Below, piece after piece: positions 49,173-58,940 of a stretch of 64,000 bases of DNA. The first letter of the stretch is position 1. Every line of letters starts with the position of its first letter. Both the position numbers and the translations under genes were made by a program. The notes beneath the pieces are model-generated. The model ran no database searches. It was not told where the DNA came from and saw nothing but the letters and a program-made list of their open reading frames with translations. Origin of the DNA: Aphelenchoides besseyi (Eukaryota; Nematoda; Chromadorea; Rhabditida; Aphelenchoididae); contig JAMPIQ010000002.1 in the NCBI GenBank assembly GCA_024699855.1, positions 4,526,001 to 4,590,000 of the forward strand, given 5' to 3'.

Positions 49173-50721
49173 GTTGTTCGATGAGATGGTATTGAGTTGA
49201 TAAGAAATAATGGACGAGGAATAGCAGTTAACCGGTTCGAGAAAGCGAGTTCGAGTTCTTGGGTCAAAAAGTCGATATAAGAGTTTTGAGAACGAATTAG
49301 ACGGTAGTTAGAACTTAACGAGCAGATCTCGTGTACAAAACAAAAAGAATATGCCGGAAAAGTTGAAAGGCGAAAAAGAGATCTGAAACATGAAACAAAT
49401 AGGAAAGTTCGTAGATGCTCGCCTCAAAATAATCACGACTAATTCACGCTCTTACCCGGTCGTTGAACTCAAACGTCAATGAGCAAGAAATTGGATTGGC
49501 GGTTGTGAAGGAAACGACCAGAGATCGCGAAGACGCACCAAAAGTTCACGCCAATTTTCTCGTTATATCGTTTTTTCTTTGCTCTTTTTCGGGTTTGTTG
49601 GAACAAATGGAACCCAGAGTGCCGTCTTGAGTTCATAAAAGCTGCCAAGAGAAACGAGAGACTGCGAATTCAACTCAAATACTAACAAATGAAAAGGTTT
49701 TTTCTGAACACCACAACAATTTCGTTTGGAAACTGACGTAGATAGTACTCAACAAACGGTCGAAAAGCAGAAGTTCCATTGAAAAAGTGAGACCGAACGT
49801 TTTCCTATCCCCGTGCACTGAAATGGAAGTCAATGGAACTCGAAGTGATTCAACGTATAGGCTCAAACGGGACTACGGGGATCTAACACACAAAAGAATG
49901 AATCGCTCTGCTCGTTTGTTGGGCATTTTCGCGCGAATTTCTGTCGTGAGCTTTCAGATCTCGTGTTTCGAACTTATGAAAACGAACAGACACTCCAATA
50001 TGGGGAATATTTCTCCTCGTTGCTACCGATCTTCGCGTTAAACGCTCGTTTAATCGATCGATCTGTGAAGCAGCCGAAAAGCATTTCGGTCAATTGCGAT
50101 CGCAAAGAAAACAAATGGAAGACGCTCGTCCGGCTAAACATCGCAATCGGAGAGACAGGAAAGTGAAAACAACAACAAGACAGAACCTTTCTAACAAACT
50201 CACTGCTGTTCGAGCAAAAATGACGATCACGTGTTTTCGAGTTCTGATCTCTTCCAAAACGTTTAAAACCTCGAGGACCTACAAGTTGTAAAACGTTTCG
50301 CAGATTTCTCGTCTTTGCTGTCTTCGACTTTCTCACGTTCGTCCCAAAGACCGATTAACCTTTTCGATTGAAATGGAAAACTGAGTCATCGATGAGAATT
50401 CGCTGCTTCTTTCGAACATTAACAGCTGGCCATGCACCGAAATTCGACACGATTCATAGCTTAGATCATACGATAGAACAGAAGACTTGGCTTGTTGTTT
50501 TGGGAATACAGAAACTGATGGTCTTCTCATTAGAACAATCTCTAGTCGTTCAAAAACCAAAGGTCTTCAAATTCTTCTTCTACGAAAGTTAAACTCGTTC
50601 TCGGGCCTATGACTCATGACAACAAAATGAAATCGATTTTACTCATACTGTCCAATTGGTTGCAATGAAATAAGGATATTAAGATAAAAAAAATAAATAA
50701 AATTAAAGAGATCCGTTCAAT
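49173..50721. other. Intergenic, nothing recognised
   Basis: About 1.5 kb between two four-TM genes. Short frames exist on both strands without recognisable content. It should contain the promoter of member B and the 3' UTR of member C. Confidence 0.4.
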
Positions 50722-51461
50722 TTAAAGAAGTGGAGAGTTTCCTTTTCGATCGTTTCGTGGATCTCGATCGTTTGATGGCCGATGAATGATAACGTCCACT
50801 GGAGAACTCGCAGGAGTCAACAGCGCTTTGGAGCGAAGGACGACAGAAAAGAAAAAGTAGTAGTAGAGACTGGTAAAAATCAGAAATCCGGCCATTAAAA
50901 ACAGAATGAAGAGTGTTACACCAATCCGAATTAGACCGTGCAAATCATTTCGGCCCCATCCGAAGTACCAGAGAATCGTCGCAAGTGTTATGACCGCAAT
51001 AATGATGTAGGAGACGGTAATGAAGATGCCCTACAAGAGATCGTCTCAAAAAACATCTGACGGAAAATGAACTCACATTCAAAACCAAATACGGAACGTA
51101 TAGACTACTTTTTTGCTTTCGGTTTCCGTAGATGAGAATCAGCGCAGCGAACACGTTCACTGCCCAGAAAACGAGGATTGCAATGTTGACGTAGTGGGAG
51201 ATTTCGTAGAAACGGCGCCAGTAATACGAAAAAGAATTCGTTTGAGCCTGAAATAACAACCTTTAATCAATCGATGTTTTTCACTTAAACCTCTTCTTTG
51301 CCAAGTAACCTGCTCGGATCGAACAGACGTTGAATCCAATCGCTTAGAAGTCCCTCAACGGAGCCAAGCAGCGAAACCAAACTGATAACAAAAATGAAAC
51401 ATCCAGCCACCAAGCTAGCATCGTGAACGTGAACTCCACATAGACATCTATCACGACCCAT
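50722..51461 (-). CDS. Four-transmembrane protein, cluster member C
   Basis: Three exons (51291-51461, 51077-51247, 50722-51030) encode 216 residues. The start MGRDRCLCGVHVHDAS carries the family signature and leads into TM1 (LVAGCFIFVISLVSLLGSV). A loop of about 30 residues with SNSFSYYWRR-like sequence precedes TM2 (IAILVFWAVNVFAALILIY). The YGNRKQKSSLYVPYLVLN motif leads to TM3 (IFITVSYIIIAVITLATIL) and TM4 (LFILFLMAGFLIFTSLYYYF). The tail is polar and Arg/Asp-rich (NDRDPRNDRKGNSPLL). The layout matches the DUF7027/LAPTM-like four-TM families. Exon phases are all zero. Confidence 0.76.
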
Positions 51462-52145
51462 TTCGAACTGAAAATCGAACGTAATAGGAATCTTACAACT
51501 CGCGATAAATTAGAACGACCGGTTGCCTAGCAATCTGCTTAATCTTGGACAAACAAAACTGCAAGCGCATAACCAACGATCATCGATCACTTGGCTGCTT
51601 CCACGAATAATATTTTTAGCTCAACATTCGCGACTCAACGCAAAGTCTACCAAATACCTCAAGTTGTTTTGGACTGCGCATCCTTCACTTCTTCGACCTT
51701 GATGACAAAAACGATGGGGCGAGAGATCCCCTCGCAAAACGTCACGCAGATTTTTATTCAAAAAACAGCCAGACAGTCGGACGTTATCCGTTTTTTGTCT
51801 TCCCAATGGTCAAACACCAACGCAAAGTCGTAAACAAAAACAACGAGCACGCGAGTCGGAAAAAAGTGAAAGAAAAAAGCGGATTCCAAATGTAAACAAA
51901 TTGTGGGAAACGACCGAACGAATTTCACGAACGTTTTTGCTTCAATGTTCCTTAAAGAACGTCTTCTTGTTTACTTGTTTTTTCCAACGAACACACAGGA
52001 AACCGGGGCTTACGGACGAGCAGTTCGTGAGCACACAAAGTCCGAGACGCGAAAGAAACTCGCTTTCTAGCTGCCGGAGACGAGTGGACAAATGCACTGG
52101 GGTTTATAAGTTTTGGTCTAGGAACAAGATACTCGAAGGCCGCTA
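51462..52145. other. Intergenic, nothing recognised
   Basis: Sequence upstream of member C. No supported gene; presumably contains its promoter. The MITE at 52146 begins at its far end. Confidence 0.4.
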
Positions 52146-52359
52146 ACAAGGGAAGTTACTTTCCTTCCCACCTCAGATCCACGCATACTATATACCAAAA
52201 GACCGCGCCTTTTCGAGAGGAATCTGACAGTGTAATTAGTTTTTGCAGTGAGTTACTATGGGCGGAGTTACAGAGGTTTGAAATACGACGCAAAATGCGC
52301 GGTTTTTTGGTATATAGTATGCGTGGATCCGAGGTGGGAAGGAAAGTAACTTCTCTTGT
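52146..52359. mobile_element. MITE-like element with 63-bp terminal inverted repeats
   Basis: Arms 52146-52208 and 52297-52359 are reverse complements with only three mismatches by eye, around a core of about 88 bp. The arms include a CCTTCCCACCTC and a GCATACTATATACC segment. There is no coding capacity. I could not fix the target-site duplication. Confidence 0.88.
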
Positions 52360-52887
52360 AAGTGTTGTGTACGATAAAACAGATTCGATTTCTATCAAAA
52401 ACTTGTACTGTAACTAAAGATATCGCAAGTTGTCAGCTGCGGAACGTCAGTTGAAGATTGTTAACTGGAAGGTTGTGTCGAGATCTTTGTGGTCACTTAT
52501 TCGAAGATAGCAAGTGAAACGAACGTTTGTTATGGTAACCACACATGAAGGCATTCGAAAGTTGTGTGACCATTTTGTTTTGAAAGTAGATTCGTGACAG
52601 CAATGTAACATAATACCATTTGTTCCCAACACCTTTTTTCTACTAGTGCTCAACTAAACACTAATGAAGCTGTTTGGACCGACTTGTTAGATGGAAATGT
52701 TTATTACGATAAAAAAATACATGAGATTGCTTCGATTATTGGAGAAAAAACTGTACAAATTACAATCAATATCCAATCGTAAATGCTTGTATTGATGGAG
52801 AGGCAAGAGATTAGGAAAGTTGCTTAGGAGATTGGGAGATAATTACAACAATTTAGACAGTCATTTAGGCAGACACCAACTTGACTT

Positions 52888-53558
52888 TTATGGTTGAGCG
52901 TAGGTGGAATTTTGGACGTAGGCCTTTGGTTGTCGATCAGTCATCAAGTCGTTATCATCAACCATGATCTTTCGCGATCTGTTGGGAACAGTGAAGAAGA
53001 AATAGAATTTGATGGCCAAAATGAAAAGAACGAATAGTGCAATAGCAAATAGAAGAACGGCGCCGAGACTGTTGTTTGGAGCTTTGACACCCAAAGTCTC
53101 AGGATTCACCAACAGAATCACAGCACCAATAATCATTGCGATAACTGCAATCACACCGAAGATCAAGCCAAGCAAATTCCAAATCAAAAATGGCCAGTAG
53201 AGTGTTGGCTTGCGTTTCTTAATTCCGACAATCAAAAGGACCGCGAACAGAATAGACAACAAATACAGGAAGATGTGTCCGGGACCACTCATCGGAATGT
53301 GGCTTTGAACTCCTTCAAAGAGATGCCAAATCGATTCGTTGGCTGAAGCATCACGAGTCTGAATTTGAAGGCATGAAAGATATTGGAACGACCATAAGAA
53401 CTTACATGATTTGCGGTTGAAACCGCAAAGATTCCGGAAGTAGTTGAGGAAAAAATACCGAACAGAACGTTTAAAACGTCCAAGACAATCGAGATGATTG
53501 CAATGATGAAACTTCCGTTGTGGACATGTTGATTTCCGAGACAAACGTCTTTCAACAT
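52888..53558 (-). CDS. Four-transmembrane protein, cluster member D
   Basis: Two exons (53406-53558, 52888-53358) encode 207 residues. The start MLKDVCLGNQHVHNGS is a variant of the cluster signature (C-L-G-N-Q-H-V-H-N-G-S) and runs into TM1 (FIIAIISIVLDVLNVLFGIF). TM2 is IFLYLLSILFAVLLIVGI, followed by the loop KKRKPTLYWPFLIWN typical of this set. TM3 is LIFGVIAVIAMIIGAVILL and TM4 is AVLLFAIALFVLFILAI, continuing KFYFFFTVPNRSRK. The C-terminal tail has tyrosines and an RQPKAYVQNSTYAQP ending. It closely matches DUF7027-type proteins known in nematodes. This is the best preserved member of the cluster. Confidence 0.8.
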
Positions 53559-55257
53559 AGTTGTTGGATTACGGTAAAGTCAAAGATTCTGAAACACAAA
53601 ATTTTAGCTTTGCGAATTGTTTTCGACAACAAAATGACACGTTTACGTCAACAGTAAGAGAAATGGTGGGTAGTTGTTTTCAAGATTGCGAGAATGTTTA
53701 GGCCCGATGTAAAATTTAAAAGAAACCGAAACCCGAAAAAGCAATAAAACTGCAAGAAAAATTGCTTCTCGTGTTTTCGAGTCCAAAAACCAATCGACCA
53801 CAATGACCCGTTGGTCACAGAAAACAACCTCGTACGTAATTTACGAGCCCCAACCGCGTGGTCAGACGTTTCGTAGAAACAACCGGAGACTATACGAAGT
53901 CCGGAAAATGGTCATTTTGATGTCAACGGACGGCACAAAAGTTTGGTAAACAGAATAATTGCTTCCCACGAAAATGACTGAAACTAAAACGAAACCAAGA
54001 TCGTTGGTTTCTTTTAAGGGGCTCGAGTTGTTTTTGTTTGTTGCGCGATGTCTGAAAGCAGTTCGCGAAAACAAGCGCCATGAAGTCTACGGACGGTGAC
54101 AACTGTTGTACACTTGATCATACAGCGATCGATGGAAGAAATCGAAAACTAATTAGTTTCATTACAACTCGCAAAGACCACGATGGAAATACCCACGAGT
54201 TTCAATTGTTCGCTTCGAACTGAAAGTCGAATCGAGGAAACAGATCCACCCATTTTGCGAGATGGTTGTGCAACACATCTGTTTACTTCCAACCTTAATC
54301 GCTGGCTGTCGCATAAACTTGGGGCCATGTGTTGGAATCAAAAACAGAGACCAATGGGGAGGTTGTTTACGTTCGGAGCTTCGGAATGCGATGAGCATTT
54401 TTCTGCCGCCAAAAACGATCGCCGTTGTGTTTTTGGAGATTGCGCGATTTGATCGTTGATCGCTCAATTGAATGCCATCAACAAGGGGCTGTTGAGGGCT
54501 AGAAATTTCGAAATCGCGCTAAAAAACCACTCACGTGGCTGTTAAGCGTTTCGATCTTCCGACAATCGACGTTTAGATCGTCGCGGAATCCACAGGATTG
54601 TTCTCGACGTACAACGATTGCCGTCGTTTTTCAATTGAGCGGAACAATGGTCGAATCTCGAGAGCAAAAATAAACGTGCAAATCGTCATATTGACTTCCT
54701 TTTTATACAACAATCCTTTTTGGGCGTGTTTTCGAACTTTATCCAAAAAACATTTCCGGTGTTTCTCTCAAAGTACCAAACGGTTGGAATGCTTTTCGAA
54801 AACATATTCAACGACAATTTTACTGTCTACAAAGTTTACGGTCCATGAATGTCATGTCAGCAGCTGGGTTCATAAACAAAAAAACAATCGGACAGCAACG
54901 TTTCGGAAAGCAAAGTTCACAGCAAAAACTTTCCGTGTTATTGCGCACGTTCAAAGCGGAGCTCATGCGCTCGTGATTCATCATTCGAATTGGAATTCAG
55001 CCAATTTACTCAGTACGAAGGAAGGGTAGAGCAGTTAATAGGGTTGTTGTCGGTTGCAATCAAATGTTTGAAATTGGATAATAATTTTGTAGTATGCAAA
55101 TTCCCAATGCAAAACTAGATGAAATACAAAGTGTTCCAGGTTAAGATGTTGAACGTAGAATCTTTGTGATTCTTTAATTCTGTCTAACTCGAAGCATTTC
55201 CTTACTCGACAGTTGTGCTAACAATATCATTTATTGGGAATAAGTACATTTACACGA
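53559..55257. other. Intergenic, nothing recognised
   Basis: About 1.7 kb with no frame that resembles a protein. It should include the promoter of member D and the 3' UTR of the ionotropic-receptor gene. Confidence 0.45.
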
Positions 55258-56747
55258 TTACTGTATATTCAGTTGCGGATTCCAGTTGTTTATTGCCACT
55301 TCAGCAAAACAAATGCCAATTCCTAGAGCCATTAGACACGCGCAAATGATGAAGAGTCCGAGATACGGGACAATCTCTGAGACAAAATATCAGTAAAGTT
55401 GTGGAGTTAACTCACTTAGTGGTCTGCTAACTTTTCGTTGTGTGCAATCATGTTGATTTTGAATATAAGAGCTGTACTTCCGCACCAAATGCCGAATTCG
55501 CTCACGATTCGCATAAATCGCTCGATTCAATCTTTCGGTGAAACTACTCTCTTTCCGCAGTAACAAATGTTTTGCAAATATTGGCATTTCAGCGGATTCT
55601 ATTCGCGTCAACCCATGGCATATTCCGTTGCTCTTCGCGTACGTTGGATCATCGAAAGTTTGAAACAAAAGAGCTTTTCCATCGACTACCAGTTGAAGTG
55701 CATCTTCGGATCGTCGAACAACTCGTGGTGGATTGGCTTTAATAATGGAACGAAGTCTAACAAAGGGATACATTTGTGTCGAGTTCAACGACGTAAACAA
55801 CGCGATTTCGTTCATGGTAACCAAACGAAACTCACGTTTTTGTAGCAAATTCAGAACGTCTTCAATCGTTCTCTCGGTTGGTATATTTTTGAACAAATTG
55901 GCAACAATAAACGAGCTGAAGATGCCCAAACAGAACATACAGTTGAGTGCAGAGAAGGCAAAGAATGTGAAACGACCGGCACGAAAATGGAACTTAATAT
56001 TCTGCTGTTGTAATATCTGTGCTCTGAGTACAAGCCAAGCGGTCTAAACGAACATCTTTAATCGCATATGTTGATTAAATGAGTACTTCTCCCGCAGATA
56101 TCGTCGATTTGCCAGTGACTTTCGATTCACATTTCTTTACCAGCACACAAGTCAACCATTGCAATATCCAAAGGATGACGAGTGCACACCAAACGCTCGG
56201 ATTGTAGATGTCGAAAAACGACCACAACTTGTCGTATAAACCAGAACTTTTTATTTTCAGCACTCGAGATTGCGCCTGAAACCGATTGATCAATTGGTGG
56301 TGTGAACAAACCGAACCAAATACAATGGATCAGTAAAATCGAATCGTTTTTCCAGCGCTGACGTCTGAAACTCGACATCAGCAAACAGATCGATGTTTCC
56401 ATTTTGAAGCATTTCGTATACAAGTTGGTCAACGCATGAGGTCTAAACAACCAATTTACTTTGAAGTGATGGCAAAACTTACATTTGTATTAAAACATTT
56501 GTAGTAAACAGAATCTTGGACATTAGGCAACAGATCTTTCCATGTCAACGCTTTGATAGTGAGATTTGCCTCTTTAGCCAGTAAATTTAGAATTTCTACT
56601 AGGACTCCCGGATAGCGACAGAAACGATTAACGTGTAGCGGTGGGAATCTAAAATCGATTTGAAATGCTGAGTCTTTTATGGTACCTGCAGTAAGGATTG
56701 ACTAAAGGAAAAGATCTTGCGTAGAGAACTTTTAGAGTATCCGACAT
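55258..56747 (-). CDS. Divergent ionotropic glutamate-receptor-like (IR) channel
   Basis: Exons run from the ATG at 56747 to the TAA at 55258. The first ligand-binding lobe starts MSDTLKVLYARSFPLVNPYC and has YPGVLVEILNLLAKEANLTI and DLFADVEFQTSALEKRFDFT, matching S1 of ionotropic receptors. M1 is PSVWCALVILWILQWLTCVL. M3 is AFSALNCMFCLGIFSSFIVA followed by NLFKNIP, in the place of the conserved SYTANLAAFLT, so the gating motif is strongly altered. S2 follows (LVTMNEIALFTSLNSTQMYP), with KSNGICHGL and RIESAEMPIF. M4 is YLGLFIICACLMALGIGICF. There is no amino-terminal domain and no clear signal peptide. It would be a cation channel or co-receptor in neurons. The exon boundary near 56290-56300 is uncertain. 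Confidence 0.8.
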
Positions 56748-57046
56748 TCAATTAACACGATTGATTAGTGTATTGAAAGTCAAAACAAGCAGAGAAATTG
56801 CTTGATGTTCGAATTGTTGGTATTCGTTTACATTAAACAAACAATGGTCTTAAGTCTTTGTTTTACGTCTTTTGTTGGCAACTGTTAACGAGGGTATTGT
56901 TTGATGTTTAGGTTTTGGTCGTTCTTTTAACAGTATGAGACGTACCCTGTCACTTGTAGACACGAGAATGTCCTTAAGAAACTCAATACAACCAACTTAA
57001 TTGACACCCAGTTTTTGCATTCAAAAAGTTTGATTCAAAGATAAGT
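56748..57046. other. Intergenic, nothing recognised
   Basis: About 300 bp between two minus-strand genes. It probably contains the promoter of the ionotropic-receptor gene and the 3' end of the next gene. Confidence 0.4.
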
Positions 57047-58670
57047 TTATTTCTTCTTTGCATTCACATTGGTAGACGAAGATGATTTTTTCGGTTCGGG
57101 AGGAATGGATTCCGCTGTCGTAAGTTGAGTTGGCAACATTCGAATATCGCGAAGTTCGATCTCATCATCGACTTGTTTAGTTGCGTCCATAACACTGAAA
57201 GTACGACGAACGATCGGTCCTTTGATTTCGACTGCCCGGTTTGTTTCGTCGGTTGCTTTAGTCGAACAGAACTCGTTCTCAGCCTATGAAAATAGTTGAC
57301 TGAATGGCTAATTCAGAACGCACTTGAAAAGCATAAGTAGCCGCAGTGTTCAGACGTGTCTGCTTTCGACTATAGATCGTAAAATCACGTTTTTGCAAGA
57401 TCGACAAATCGGCCCATGGATCGTGAGGCGTGGGATCGTGTTTGCGCATCTCCGGAGTCAATAAAGCAATCAAACGTTGTATTTCATCACGAGTCATTGC
57501 TACTTCCTGAAATCAATTGCTTTCATTTGCAGTTTACTCTCAGCTTACTTCGGCATCCCAGTCTTCACGACTGAACTGATCGTCGTTCTTTTGAGCGCCT
57601 GCGAATCCACTGGTTGATTCCGTAGTTTTTTGAAGCCGTGGATTGGCGGATGGCTCGCTACCGTCAACGGACGAAGCGGCCGTTACTTCGGTCGGAGCAC
57701 GGCGTCGAAGTGATGGCGGTTTTGGACTCATGACCGGTGGTTTAATTGACGAAGTTGGCGGGTCATTTATAGCGTTAATGGAAAGCGATTGCGAACGAAC
57801 TGGTTTCTGAGTCGAAGAACGTTTTTGATTTCTCTGCAAAAACTTAGCAATCAAACTCATGGGTTTGAGTTTACTTTATTTGTTGGACGTTTTCGTTCTC
57901 TTTTGGATGAAAAGTAGGATATTGTTCGGCTGCTTGAACATTCAAAACTCACCGATGGTAACACGATTCGATCGAGCTTCAGCGGGAAAAAGATCGTCAC
58001 CCTCACGAATGGATCCGCTTTTCGATTTGCGTAGACTTCGCTGTAATCTGCCTTCCAATCTGCTGCTCTGGCTTAAACTCACCAATTTCTTCGGTTTCTT
58101 CCTACTCTTTTGAGTACCAAGCGCCGGCGCAATTGCAATGGGCGGAATGTCAACTTCGGCAAACTGATCCGATTTCTCCACAGTTTTTCTGGCTGCCGCT
58201 TGACGAGCTCCACTATTGCGTGCGGCCAACTGTTTCAGATGACGTTTCTCGTTCTTCACGAGCGATGGCTTCGATGAACGGCGATGCTTCTTGCGCGACT
58301 CGTCCTTTTTGTCTTTTGATTTCTGATCTTCTTTGGATCTTCGCTTTTTCGTTATCGTCTCCATGGAAGCATTCGAACGACGTTGTTGTTTCAGGACCTG
58401 AGTGTTTCCACTTGGCGCTCCGGATACCGGTGCCAAACTTGCAACCGATGAACAACGTGAAAGAGGAACTGAACTGCTGGCCATCATTCCAGACTCCTCC
58501 ATTGTTCCGATAGTAGTTCCAACGGTCGTTGTCGCCGTAATCGTTGCTAAAAAGCATTTTAACTGCAGAACAAAAGTTTGATCACGTACACGGTCGATTC
58601 GACTGATTTGATGATTCCATTTGACTCGTCGATTGAGCGACTGAGCGATTCGCATTCTGACTGTTCTCAT
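57047..58670 (-). CDS. Basic, Ser-rich protein of unknown function
   Basis: Several exons from an ATG at 58670 to a TAA at 57047 encode a long, mostly disordered protein. The start is MRTVRMRIAQSLNRRVKWNH. A Lys/Arg-rich stretch (ITKKRRSKEDQKSKDKKDES, RKKHRRSSKP) looks like a nuclear localisation signal. Later parts are LEGRLQRSLRKSKSGSIREG, SLSINAINDPPTSSIKPP and REDWDAEV. A more conserved-looking C-terminal portion has TRDEIQRLIALLTPEMRKHD, PHDPWADLSILQKRDF and DEIELRDIRMLPTQL. I do not recognise the family. The last part may be a folded domain, the rest a linker. The first exon could extend further upstream. Confidence 0.62.
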
Positions 58671-58940
58671 GTCCAGTCTTCGATTCTTCCTGTTTGTTGA
58701 AGATGTTGAGGAAACGAGAAAAAAACGTCATTTCGACTCACCGAGTGAATCAGAAATGATGTCAACTTTTTGATTGGGGTCGACACTTTTCGTATGAAAA
58801 TTTCTGGGGTTTACTAATTTCACTTCGGTCGTTTACATCAAAAAAGAAGAGTGGGTTTGAATAAAATTTGCATATTTTCGTCTCTATTCAAATTTTTTAA
58901 TAGATTTCATTTTGCTTTCATTCGCTCATTTCTCGTTCAG

